Of a DNA stretch of 39,981 nt, positions 17,151-25,176 are shown in pieces (positions within the stretch are counted from its first letter, which is position 1; each line of letters begins with the position of its first letter). The DNA lies in NCBI GenBank assembly GCA_015066065.1, contig SVPB01000009.1, positions 1 to 39,981 on the forward strand. The letters are read 5' to 3'. Under the pieces are notes generated by a model. It was not told where the DNA came from. It saw only the letters and a program-made list of their open reading frames with translations, and did not search any database. Both the position numbers and the translations under genes were made by a program. The stretch comes from Oscillospiraceae bacterium (GTDB lineage: Bacteria; Bacillota; Clostridia; Oscillospirales; Acutalibacteraceae).

Positions 17151-18056
17151 TTAGGCGTTTTGGGCTTCCTTGCGCATCTTCCAACGGCACCAGATGGCCG
17201 GGCTGAGCACCAAAGAGGAGTAGCAGCCGGACAAAGCACCGAACAGCATGGGCAAAGCGAAGCTGATGATGGAATCCACGTTCATGACCAGCGCCACCAC
17301 CAGTACGGCGGTAATCGCCAGGCCGGTGGTCACCGAGGTGATGATGGTGCGGCGCATGGTCTGCTGTACAGCCAGATTGACCACGTCGCTCAGCGGCGCA
17401 TTCATCCGACGGCGGTTGGTGCGGATACGGTCGAAGATAACGATGGTATCGTTGAGGGAGTAGCCCAGGATGGTCAGCATGACCGCCACGAAATTCTCGT
17501 TGAGGTCAATGCGGAAGATCACGAAGGTGAAATACACAATGATCAGATCGTGCGCCAGGGCAATCAGCGCCGCCACGCCGGCGGACATACCGCCGATCTT
17601 GCGGAACCGGAAGCCTACGTACACCAGCAGCAGGCCGGCGGCCACCGCCAGAGCGATCAGACAGCGCAGCAGGAACTTAAGACCCATGGAGGCCGACAGG
17701 GTGTTGGTGCTGAACTGCACCAGCTTGTTGGCGGCCAGATCCTTTTCCAGACGGTCGGCAAAGGCGGTCTTGCTGTCGTTGGTGGTCTCACCGGGCAGGG
17801 TGACGGTCACGACGTCGGTGCTGTTGACGCGGTCAAAAGCCACGCTGGCATCCTTACCCAGCGTCTCGGTGGCGATGGTCGTCACCTGGTTGATGTCGGG
17901 AGCCGTCTCGTAGCTGTAACGGATAAGCGTACCGCCCTTGAATGCCACATCCATATCGGTACCAAAGATCACGTTGACCGTCGCACCCAGCAGGATAATG
18001 GCCAGAGAGATGATCACAAACAGCTTTAAGTGACCGACAAAATCAAACTTTTTCAT
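17151..18056 (-). CDS. secF: Protein translocase subunit SecF
   Basis: 301 residues, six predicted membrane spans with one large extracytoplasmic loop after the first. The motif KGGTLIRYSY (D2-type), the conserved LGYSLNDTIVIFDRIRTNRR block and the late TSVTTG segment are SecF-specific. It acts with SecD to pull proteins across the membrane using the proton motive force. The start codon overlaps the secD stop (ATGA), so translation is coupled. The terminator follows at 17118-17143. Confidence 0.97.
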   Translation of the reverse strand: MKKFDFVGHLKLFVIISLAIILLGATVNVIFGTDMDVAFKGGTLIRYSYETAPDINQVTTIATETLGKDASVAFDRVNSTDVVTVTLPGETTNDSKTAFADRLEKDLAANKLVQFSTNTLSASMGLKFLLRCLIALAVAAGLLLVYVGFRFRKIGGMSAGVAALIALAHDLIIVYFTFVIFRIDLNENFVAVMLTILGYSLNDTIVIFDRIRTNRRRMNAPLSDVVNLAVQQTMRRTIITSVTTGLAITAVLVVALVMNVDSIISFALPMLFGALSGCYSSLVLSPAIWCRWKMRKEAQNA

Positions 18057-19438
18057 GCGCGATCACCTCCATAGAACCAGGGCTTGCGGAAGAGCTTAAG
18101 CCGGGATACCGAGCGCAGCATCAGACGAGACGCCCAGATACCAAAGATGAAGTTGGTGACCACACCGACCATCAGGGTGTAACCGAAGGAGTACACCGTA
18201 CCGGTGGTAGACATGGGCAGCCAGCTGAACAAGAGACCAAACAGGCTGTCAGAAGCACCAAAGACACCCATCAGTACCACCGCCACGATCAGCACCGTGA
18301 TGTTGCCGTCGAAGATGGCCCAGAAGGAGTTCTTGGAGCCGGAACGGATAGCCCCGTCGATGGTCTTGCCGGCACGCAGCTCTTCCCGTACCGCTTCGGC
18401 GGTGATGACGTTACAGTCCACACCGATACCGATGGACAGGATAAGACCGGCGATGCCCGGCAGGGTCAGGGTAAAGCTGTCAAACACGCCAAAGTAGCCG
18501 GTGATGGCGGCCACGGAAGCGGCCATCTGCCCCAGCAGGGCAATGGCGGCCACCAAGCCGGGAAGACGGTAGGTGACGATCATCATCAAGCACACGGCGA
18601 TCAGGGCGATCACGGCGGCGATGGCCATGGCCTTGAGGGCGCCGGTACCCATGGTGGGAGAGATGGAGCCAAGGCTCTTCGCCTCGATCTCAAAGGGCAG
18701 AGAACCGGCGGTGATCACGTCCGCCAGGTACTTGGCGTCCTCATAGGTCTCAAAGCCGCCGGAAATGGTGGCGATACCATTGGAGATATGTTCCCGGACA
18801 TCGGGGTCGGAGCGCATCTCGCCATCCAGCCAGATGGAGATCTTCCCCTTACCGGCCAGCTCAGCCGTGGCATCGGAGAAGGCCTTCTTGCCGGACTCCT
18901 TGAGCTTGAGCTCCACCACGTACTCGTACTTGGTGCCGGCTTCATCTGTCGGAACATAGTCCGGGGAGGCAGACTCCACGTCGTTACCGGTGAGCACCAG
19001 CTTGCCGGTGGGCTTGCCCTCGCTGTCTGTCTCATTGCCATAATGGAACTCCAGCATGGCCGTCTTGCCGATCTCCTTGACTGCCTCTTCGGGGGTCTCG
19101 GTGGTGCTGGCAAACGGGAAACGGACGATGACCCGCTGCTCGGCGGCATCGGTATAGGCCTCGTAGTCGGTTATATTGCGGGATACCAGACGCTGTTCGA
19201 TGATGGACTTAACGCCCTCCAGATCGGCGGCATCCACGGGAACGGCCTCGTCCTTGGGGCCAAAGGTGACATCCACGCCGCCGCGGATATCGATACCCCA
19301 GCGGATCTCGCTCACGCTGCGAATCACGGTATCGGTGCGATCTCCGTAGGTGGTGTACACGCCGAACACGGCGGTGTAGCCAAACACCAGGATGAGGATC
19401 GCTACGATGAAGAATGCCCATTTGGGTGTACGCTTCAT
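18053..19438 (-). CDS. secD: Protein translocase subunit SecD
   Basis: About 461 residues from MKRTPKWAFF (ATG 19438, AGGAGG upstream). It has an N-terminal membrane span, a long P1 head domain (WGIDIRGGVDVTF near its start), then five spans containing LPGIAGLILSIGIGVDCNVI and EEL..GK...A...G...SFWAIFDGNIT. This is the usual SecD form, separate from SecF rather than fused. A strong promoter lies at 19496-19524. Confidence 0.97.
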   Translation of the reverse strand: MKRTPKWAFFIVAILILVFGYTAVFGVYTTYGDRTDTVIRSVSEIRWGIDIRGGVDVTFGPKDEAVPVDAADLEGVKSIIEQRLVSRNITDYEAYTDAAEQRVIVRFPFASTTETPEEAVKEIGKTAMLEFHYGNETDSEGKPTGKLVLTGNDVESASPDYVPTDEAGTKYEYVVELKLKESGKKAFSDATAELAGKGKISIWLDGEMRSDPDVREHISNGIATISGGFETYEDAKYLADVITAGSLPFEIEAKSLGSISPTMGTGALKAMAIAAVIALIAVCLMMIVTYRLPGLVAAIALLGQMAASVAAITGYFGVFDSFTLTLPGIAGLILSIGIGVDCNVITAEAVREELRAGKTIDGAIRSGSKNSFWAIFDGNITVLIVAVVLMGVFGASDSLFGLLFSWLPMSTTGTVYSFGYTLMVGVVTNFIFGIWASRLMLRSVSRLKLFRKPWFYGGDRA

Positions 19439-19495
19439 GTGTATAGACCTCCTGTACGGTTGTGCGACAAACCCATTTGCCGCCAGTATTCTTTT

Positions 19496-19524
19496 ATTAT
19501 ACAAGCATCTACATCAAAAGTCAA
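19496..19524 (-). promoter_or_regulatory. Promoter of secDF
   Basis: TTGACT (19519-19524), 17-bp spacer, TATAAT (19496-19501), minus strand. It is immediately downstream of the aminotransferase terminator. Confidence 0.85.
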
Positions 19525-19525
19525 C

Positions 19526-19558
19526 AAAAAATACGGCACTCCGGTAATGAGCGCCGTA
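19526..19558 (-). terminator. Terminator of the aminotransferase gene
   Basis: 10-bp stem (19532-19541 with 19549-19558, one G-T type mismatch), followed on the minus strand by TTTTTT. Confidence 0.8.
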
Positions 19559-19565
19559 CTCTTTT

Positions 19566-20855
19566 TTAGCCCTTGAGCAATCGTTCGATGCAGGCAAGCT
19601 CTGCGCACACGCAGAACATCGCCATGGCCACGTTCAGTTCCTCCACCGAAGGATACGAGGGAGCAATGCGGATGTTGCTGTCCCGGGGGTCCTTGCCATA
19701 GGGGAAGGTCGCACCGGCAGGGGTCATAGCCACACCGGCCTGGCCCAGCAGCTCCACCGTCCGGCGAGCACAGCCCTCCATCAGGTCAACGCTGACAAAG
19801 TAGCCGCCCCGAGGAGTGTGCCAGGTGGCAATGCCACGGTCGCCCAGCTCCCGTTCCAGCGCGGTCAGCACCGCTTCAAACCGGGGACGCAGCACCGCCG
19901 CATGCTGCTTCATGTGGGCGCGGATGCCCTCGATGTCCTTGAAATACCGGACGTGCCGAAGCATATTGAGCTTGTCGTGACCAATGGTCTGGATGGTCAT
20001 GCGGCGCTTGACGTCCGCCACGTTGGCCGGGCTGGCCGCCATCGCAGCGACTCCGGCACCGGGAAAGCTGATCTTGGAGGTGGAGGTGAACATCACCACC
20101 ATATCCTCGTTACCGTGCTTGACCAGCTCGGGGTAGATATCCAGCAGAACATCCCCCTCCTCCCCCAGATGATGCAGGCAGTAGGCGTTATCCCACATCA
20201 CCCGGAAATCCGGCGCTGCCGGACGCAGTGCCGCCAGGCGGCGCACCGTCTCATCGCTGTAGGTGATACCTTCCGGATTGGAGTACATCGGCACGCACCA
20301 CATACCCTTGACCAGCGGATCCTGTACCAGCGCCTCCACCTCATCCATATCCGGACCGGCGGCGGTCATGGGCACCGGAATCAGTCGGATACCAAAGTGC
20401 TCGGTCACCGCAAAGTGCCGGTCGTAACCGGGCACCGGGCAAAGGAACTTAACCTCCCCCTGCTCGCACCACGGCCGATGGCCACACACACCCCGGCTGT
20501 ACGCCTGCGCAATATAGTCGAACATCATGTTGAGGCTGGAATTACCGCCCACGATGACCTGGGCCGGCTCCATGTGCAGGATAGCGGCAAACAGCGCCTT
20601 GGCCTCCGGCAGACCGTCCACGATGCCGTAATTACGCCCGTCGATACCCCCCTCAGAGAGGTAACCCTCCCGGGCGGTAACGCAATCCAGCATGGGCAGG
20701 GTCAGATCCAGCTGAGCCGCACCCGGCTTACCCCGGGACATGTCCAAGGATAATCCCTGGGCCTTGTAGGCAGCGTAAGCCTTGGTCAGCGCCTCCCGGC
20801 GCTCTCTCAATGCCGAAGCGCTCATTTCGGTTAACTTCTGTGCATGGGCCATCAT
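19566..20855 (-). CDS. PLP-dependent aspartate aminotransferase-like enzyme (class Ic)
   Basis: About 429 residues starting at MMAHAQKL (ATG 20855), which is 28 nt after the predicted RNA start and preceded by GAGGAC. Earlier ATGs would leave almost no leader. The PLP lysine is Lys261 in TSTSKISFPGAG, and WDNAY (221-225) is the cofactor-binding Asp/Tyr block. The N-terminal SRGKP and the C-terminal RGGYFVS and RIAPSYPS fit the Pfam Asp_aminotransf group (PF12897-type), whose characterised members transaminate aspartate. Monocistronic, with its own promoter and terminator. The exact substrate is inferred from the family. Confidence 0.88.
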   Translation of the reverse strand: MMAHAQKLTEMSASALRERREALTKAYAAYKAQGLSLDMSRGKPGAAQLDLTLPMLDCVTAREGYLSEGGIDGRNYGIVDGLPEAKALFAAILHMEPAQVIVGGNSSLNMMFDYIAQAYSRGVCGHRPWCEQGEVKFLCPVPGYDRHFAVTEHFGIRLIPVPMTAAGPDMDEVEALVQDPLVKGMWCVPMYSNPEGITYSDETVRRLAALRPAAPDFRVMWDNAYCLHHLGEEGDVLLDIYPELVKHGNEDMVVMFTSTSKISFPGAGVAAMAASPANVADVKRRMTIQTIGHDKLNMLRHVRYFKDIEGIRAHMKQHAAVLRPRFEAVLTALERELGDRGIATWHTPRGGYFVSVDLMEGCARRTVELLGQAGVAMTPAGATFPYGKDPRDSNIRIAPSYPSVEELNVAMAMFCVCAELACIERLLKG

Positions 20856-20889
20856 GGTGTTCGTCCTCATTTCTCCTAGTATGCTTGCC

Positions 20890-20918
20890 ATTATACTATA
20901 TAGCGGTTCATTTTGCAA
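20890..20918 (-). promoter_or_regulatory. Promoter of the aminotransferase gene
   Basis: TTGCAA (20913-20918), 17-bp spacer, TATAAT (20890-20895), minus strand. Confidence 0.8.
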
Positions 20919-21028
20919 GACAAAAAACAAAATCTTGCAAATTTTTTCGTTTTTAGCCCCTAAAATGGATTTTCAAGCCCTCTTTTTGGCAACTTTGACC
21001 GTTTTTAACATCATTTTTAAGTTTTCTC

Positions 21029-21057
21029 TTGACAAGTGCGGCGCTTTCGGCTATAAT
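21029..21057 (+). promoter_or_regulatory. Promoter of tRNA-Val
   Basis: Perfect TTGACA (21029-21034), 17-bp spacer, perfect TATAAT (21052-21057). The RNA would start 15-18 nt before the mature tRNA. Confidence 0.9.
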
Positions 21058-21079
21058 CATGCGTGTTCCAAATGCATAA

Positions 21080-21155
21080 GGACAATTAGCTCAGCTGGTA
21101 GAGCATCCGCTTGACGTGCGGAGGGTCAGCGGTTCGAGTCCGTTATTGTCCACCA
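21080..21155 (+). tRNA. tRNA-Val (GAC)
   Basis: Complete 76-nt cloverleaf with encoded CCA (21153-21155). The acceptor stem is GGACAAT/ATTGTCC, the anticodon stem TCCGC/GCGGA encloses loop TTGACGT (anticodon GAC), and the T arm has TTCGAGT. It is a single-gene unit with a consensus promoter and a strong terminator at 21158-21200. Confidence 0.97.
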
Positions 21156-21157
21156 TG

Positions 21158-21200
21158 TAAAAAAACCTCTTTTGTCTACCAGACAAAAGAGGTTTTTTTA
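21158..21200. terminator. Terminator after tRNA-Val
   Basis: 13-bp stem ACCTCTTTTGTCT (21165-21177) with its complement (21181-21193), flanked by A7 and T7 so that the whole 43 nt is palindromic. It can act in both directions. Confidence 0.93.
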
Positions 21201-21202
21201 CA

Positions 21203-21370
21203 ATGATATCCGTTCCTGTCGGAACGGATGATATATCTTCGATAGGATATCCGCTCTACGAGCAATGATATATGCCTTCGGCATATGAAGGGAACGGATA
21301 TTATAGCATGCTTGCGAAGCAAGCATATCATACGGCATCGCCGTTGGCGCATATCATCAGCCGAAGGCTG
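21203..21370. repeat. Array of short hairpins joined by ATGATAT/ATATCAT linkers
   Basis: At least six small perfect hairpins stand in a row: 21210-21227 (7-bp stem), 21253-21263 (4 bp), 21270-21286 (7 bp), 21308-21326 (8 bp), 21332-21344 (5 bp) and 21359-21369 (4 bp), plus a tiny TATC/GATA hairpin near 21234-21244. The stem sequences are unrelated; the linkers are not. On the left half they read ATGATAT or GGATAT, on the right half ATATCAT, so the whole array has rough overall dyad symmetry. Loops are mostly 3-4 nt, often TTC or GAA. No ORF fits. It lies between the tRNA terminator and the cotH terminator, so it is probably not part of either transcript. Confidence 0.75.
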
Positions 21371-21398
21371 TATTTTCCACTGCTTTTTGACGCACAAA

Positions 21399-21430
21399 AC
21401 CGCACCGTGAAAATCCACGGTGCGGTTTTT
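21399..21430 (-). terminator. Terminator of the cotH operon
   Basis: 11-bp stem ACCGCACCGTG (21399-21409) with CACGGTGCGGT (21416-21426), with T-rich flanks on both strands. It lies directly after the cotH stop codon. Confidence 0.85.
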
Positions 21431-21435
21431 ATCGT

Positions 21436-23934
21436 TTATTCTTCCTCGTCCAACGTGCCGTTCTGGAGCGCTTCTTCATAAGCGGCATACAGCGCTGCTT
21501 GCTTTTTCTTAGCACGAAGGGCCATGATGGTCAGGGGAATCAGCACCCCCAGGCATGCGGCCACCGCCACGATCAAAATGATCATCTCGGTGGCGGAAGA
21601 CTCCTCTGCAGCAGGATCTTCCTGCGCTGTCCCTCCGCCCGGACGGGTCACCACGGTGCCGACAAAGTTGGTGCCGTCCCCGTCGTTGGGAGCCGTTTCT
21701 CCAGGGGGCAGCGCCGTGCTGTCGGTGGTGCCGGGCACGGTGGTGGTGCCGGAAGGTGTCGGATCCACCACGTCCTCCATACTGGTGCCGGGGGCCAGGA
21801 TCACCGAACCATCCGATGTCTGCCCAGTCATGGAGCTATCGGCACTGCCAGGCTTGATGACCGTACCCTGAGAGGCATTGCCGATGATGATGTTGCCCTG
21901 CTCTGTCTGTATGGCCACCTCACGAGGGGGCGCCGAAGGATCCTTGGGCAGGGTGCGAATCTTGGTGGCGGTGCAATTCTTACAGTTGTAGGTGTACACG
22001 CCGGTGTCGTCGCTGGCCGCCGGCAGGGTTACCTTGCCGGCATCCCAATCGTGACGGCCGGTGGGCGCAGTCGCCTTGGGGGCGCTGATGGTCACCTCGC
22101 CCTTGTTGTCGGCAAACAGCGTACCGCACAGCTTACACGTCCAGTAAGCGGCGGTGCCGGACTCCCAGCAGTTGGCCGGGGTAGCGGCAACCGCATCCAA
22201 GGAATGAATACAGCCGATGTGTGCCACCGAGCTATACATTACCACGCCGGCCACTCCATTGGTTCCGCCGCCGTAGCGGTGACCGTCACCCAAGGAAGCA
22301 CCCCGTGCCACCACAAAGTAAGCGCCTTTTTCGCTGGGCGTAAAGGTGGAGGTCGTCTTGCCCAAAGAAACGTACTTGGACGGATCCTTCTCATCCACCC
22401 GACACCACTCGTAGGTGCCGGTACCATTGATATGGGCGGTGATGGTGCCGCCCTTGACCGACAAGGTCACCCCCATCAGCTTATCCGGTGTCCACACAGC
22501 ATTTTGCCAGCAGTTCACCCGCTGTTTAAAGCGATTGATAAAGGTCAGGGACAGGGTGGGAAAATCCCGACCATGCTCTCGGTCATAGGCGGATTTCCAT
22601 AAGAGGTCGCTGTTGTTCTGGGACGCCATCTGCTGCTGTCGGAACACTGCCAAGGTCTCATTGGCCATCTTGCTGGCCATCGGGGACAGCATATCCTTAT
22701 TCATATCGTACAGCAGATCCACAAAGCCGCCCTTGGTCATCAGCTGGGCAAACCAGTTACGTGCACCGGCATTCCAGGTCTTGTCCGCCGTGGAATACAG
22801 TTTTTTCGTTTCCAGATGGAGATTGTCGTAGTCCCACGCCGGGCCGGCTATGAGCTTACCCTTGAGACCGTTGTTATCACCGTCAATGTAGAAATAGCAG
22901 CTGGTCTTAAACACATCCAACTGCCCGGTGACGCAATCCAGCAACACACGCTTGGCCGTGGAGGACAGATCCAAGTAATCGGTATAATACTTGCCGGCGG
23001 CGTTGTAGCCGGTACGGTTATACAGCGCATCCTCCATATCCTGCACGAAGGTGGCCACCTTGGTCAGCTGGGCTAAGGTAACAAACTCCGGCTCCTTGAT
23101 GACGATCTGCGCACCGTGGGAGGTGACGAAGAAGCTGCCGGCACCCTTATCCCCGTGGTCGTGATTGTTATGGAGATAGCGATTATCCGCCTCGAGAATA
23201 AAGCCGCCATCGCTCTTAACCTTGGAGCCGGGAGCATAACGGAACTCGGAAATGCCCCGGTTGACCAACGCCTGCTCTCCGGCAGACAGATTGGTGGTCT
23301 CCGTATTCACGTAGCGCACATGATCAAAGTTCTCATCCATGGTCATGTCCGCCTTGGTGATGTTCACCCGATTCTTCTGGATCTCCACCTTTTCCAGCAG
23401 CAGGTAGGTGCCGCGGTAGTTGACCGCTGTCCCCTCGGTGATGTACAGATCCACCGGCTGGCAGGACAACGCCGAAGCGCCACCCATCTGCTGATAGAGG
23501 GTCTGGGCCATCAGGTTACCCAGACCGGTACGGTCGGCGGTGGCGAAGGTAACGTTGTTGGCCACCAGCACCCAGTTCTTGCCGGCACCGGCGCCGCTGA
23601 TGAGCTCCACCGGCTGGACGCACTTAATGTTGTAAGAGCGCTTATCGCCGGCCATAGCCCAGCTGGCGTTGCCGCGGCCTTTCATCTGTTCCAGCCGCAC
23701 CGACGCCTGCTGCTGCCCGGTGGCGGTGTACAGGGTCACCTGACCGTCCGTAGCCGCATTATTCTTGCTCAAATGCAGCTTTTCCAGCGAGGTGTTGATG
23801 GTGATATTAAGCACCGGCAGACCGTTGGAACGAATACCCTCCGGGAAAGCCGCCTGCACCGACAGAGAACCGGCCGGCAGCAGACAACCCAACAGGGCAA
23901 CCGTCATCAATAAGGATAAGATGCGTGTTTTCAT
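21436..23934 (-). CDS. Surface-anchored CotH-family protein
   Basis: 832 residues. An N-terminal signal peptide (about 1-29) precedes a CotH kinase-like domain (about 40-480) with KGRGNASW (85-92), KRSYNIK and the acidic AGPAWDYD (363-370). CotH proteins are atypical kinases that phosphorylate spore-coat proteins in Bacillus; secreted versions occur in gut Clostridia with unknown targets. After this comes an Ig-like segment, then a CxxC-rich module (WTCKLCGTLFADNKG, YNCKNC) of a type common on Firmicute surface proteins, a Pro/Thr/Gly-rich stalk, and a C-terminal membrane span (about 783-806) with a basic stop. It follows uppP by 24 nt and ends at the terminator 21399-21426. Confidence 0.88.
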   Translation of the reverse strand: MKTRILSLLMTVALLGCLLPAGSLSVQAAFPEGIRSNGLPVLNITINTSLEKLHLSKNNAATDGQVTLYTATGQQQASVRLEQMKGRGNASWAMAGDKRSYNIKCVQPVELISGAGAGKNWVLVANNVTFATADRTGLGNLMAQTLYQQMGGASALSCQPVDLYITEGTAVNYRGTYLLLEKVEIQKNRVNITKADMTMDENFDHVRYVNTETTNLSAGEQALVNRGISEFRYAPGSKVKSDGGFILEADNRYLHNNHDHGDKGAGSFFVTSHGAQIVIKEPEFVTLAQLTKVATFVQDMEDALYNRTGYNAAGKYYTDYLDLSSTAKRVLLDCVTGQLDVFKTSCYFYIDGDNNGLKGKLIAGPAWDYDNLHLETKKLYSTADKTWNAGARNWFAQLMTKGGFVDLLYDMNKDMLSPMASKMANETLAVFRQQQMASQNNSDLLWKSAYDREHGRDFPTLSLTFINRFKQRVNCWQNAVWTPDKLMGVTLSVKGGTITAHINGTGTYEWCRVDEKDPSKYVSLGKTTSTFTPSEKGAYFVVARGASLGDGHRYGGGTNGVAGVVMYSSVAHIGCIHSLDAVAATPANCWESGTAAYWTCKLCGTLFADNKGEVTISAPKATAPTGRHDWDAGKVTLPAASDDTGVYTYNCKNCTATKIRTLPKDPSAPPREVAIQTEQGNIIIGNASQGTVIKPGSADSSMTGQTSDGSVILAPGTSMEDVVDPTPSGTTTVPGTTDSTALPPGETAPNDGDGTNFVGTVVTRPGGGTAQEDPAAEESSATEMIILIVAVAACLGVLIPLTIMALRAKKKQAALYAAYEEALQNGTLDEEE

Positions 23935-23958
23935 GCGTATCTCTCCAAATCCTATAAA

Positions 23959-24885
23959 TTAGCGAGCAAACAGTTGGGGAGCAAACCACAGTACCGCCAG
24001 CACCACCAGACCGAGGGCGATGCGGTACCAGCCGAAGGGCTTGAAGTCATACTTTTTAATAAACGCCATGAGGAAGCGAATGACCAGCAGGGACACCACA
24101 AAGGAAACCACCGTGGCTACCGCCAGCAGAAGCCATTCCTGCGAGGTGAAGGTGGGGTGGCTCACCGCCGTGTGGCAGGTGGTGCACAGCCCGTTGGCAA
24201 CCTGGTCGCCGTCCAGAATCGCCTTGCAGGAGGCACAATACTCATCCAAGAAGAAACACTTGACCAGCTTGAGGGCGCTGGCACCCAGCATCACCGGGAT
24301 GGCCATGAAGAAGGAAAACTCCGCCGCCACCGCCCGGGAGGTGCCCAACAGAGAGGCACCGAGAATGGTGGAGCCTGACCGGGAGGTGCCGGGAATCAGC
24401 GCCAGCATCTGGAACGCACCGATGCCCAAGGCGTGCCGGTAGCTGATCGCCTCCAGCGAGTTTACCGGGAAGGTGCGGTTCTTACGGCTTTCCAGCCACA
24501 GAAAGCCGATGCCATACACGATGAGTGCCAGCGCGATCACCAGCGGCACGCTCAAGGTGTTATCGATCAGCTCATCCAGCGCTAAGCCGGCAATAGCCGC
24601 CGGCACGCTGGCCACCAGCACCTTGCTCCACAGCACCCAGGTGCCTTTTTTCTCCTGCGCATCCTTACGGGGGGAGAAAGGATTGAGCTTGTGGAAGTAC
24701 AGCACCACCACCGCCATGATGGAACCCAGCTGAATAATGACCTTAAACACGTCAAAGAACGCCTTGGAAGCGTCCATCTGCCAGATCGAATCCAGCAGCA
24801 GGATGTGGCCGGTACTGCTAATAGGCAACCATTCGGTAATGCCCTGGATAATACCCTGGGCAATGGCCTTTAAAATTTCAATCAC
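23959..24885 (-). CDS. uppP: Undecaprenyl-diphosphatase UppP/BacA with a zinc-ribbon-like insertion
   Basis: 308 residues from a GTG start, chosen because AAGGAGG lies 6 nt upstream. The catalytic blocks QGITEWLPISSTGHI (14-28) and LIPGTSRSGSTI (163-174) are intact. The enzyme dephosphorylates undecaprenyl diphosphate at the membrane, recycling the carrier for peptidoglycan and polysaccharide. The usual length is about 265-280 residues. The excess sits in one loop, where C217-x2-C220 and C234-x2-C237-H238 are separated by 13 residues, the classical zinc-ribbon spacing. It lies 32 nt after ydbC and 24 nt before cotH in one probable operon. Confidence 0.95.
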   Translation of the reverse strand: MIEILKAIAQGIIQGITEWLPISSTGHILLLDSIWQMDASKAFFDVFKVIIQLGSIMAVVVLYFHKLNPFSPRKDAQEKKGTWVLWSKVLVASVPAAIAGLALDELIDNTLSVPLVIALALIVYGIGFLWLESRKNRTFPVNSLEAISYRHALGIGAFQMLALIPGTSRSGSTILGASLLGTSRAVAAEFSFFMAIPVMLGASALKLVKCFFLDEYCASCKAILDGDQVANGLCTTCHTAVSHPTFTSQEWLLLAVATVVSFVVSLLVIRFLMAFIKKYDFKPFGWYRIALGLVVLAVLWFAPQLFAR

Positions 24886-24917
24886 GGTTTACCTCCTTAA
24901 TAAGGCAGGGTGGATAC

Positions 24918-25139
24918 TTACAGATCCAGCTCGTTGAGCAGGTCACGCAGCAGGATCACTTCATCCGCAGAGATGGTGACGCCCTTGCCCATCTTGGCAT
25001 GGTCGGGAGCCCAGTCACGGATATCATACTTGGGGGCACGGTCGTTCCAGCTGATCATGTTCAGCTCCTTGGTCCACCCGGAGGGGGACTGGGACAGGAC
25101 ACCGCATTCCTTCACAATCTCATACTTCAGTTCAGCCAT
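24918..25139 (-). CDS. YdbC/PC4-type single-stranded nucleic-acid-binding protein
   Basis: 73 residues. The sequence LKYEIVKECGVLSQSPSGWTKELN followed by WNDRAPKYDIRDW and KGVTISADE is the DUF2128/YdbC family, a PC4-like fold that binds single-stranded DNA. It has no membrane or signal segment. AAGGAG precedes the ATG. It lies between the fumarase-type gene (37-nt gap) and uppP (32-nt gap), so it belongs to the same transcript, with no clear functional link. Confidence 0.9.
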   Translation of the reverse strand: MAELKYEIVKECGVLSQSPSGWTKELNMISWNDRAPKYDIRDWAPDHAKMGKGVTISADEVILLRDLLNELDL

Positions 25140-25176
25140 AGTACATTCTCCTTAACATAAATATAGTTTTTTACCA

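Noticed and set aside
21203-21370. CRISPR array
   Set aside because: The palindromic units differ in sequence and length and have no regular 30-40 nt spacers; there are no cas genes in the window.
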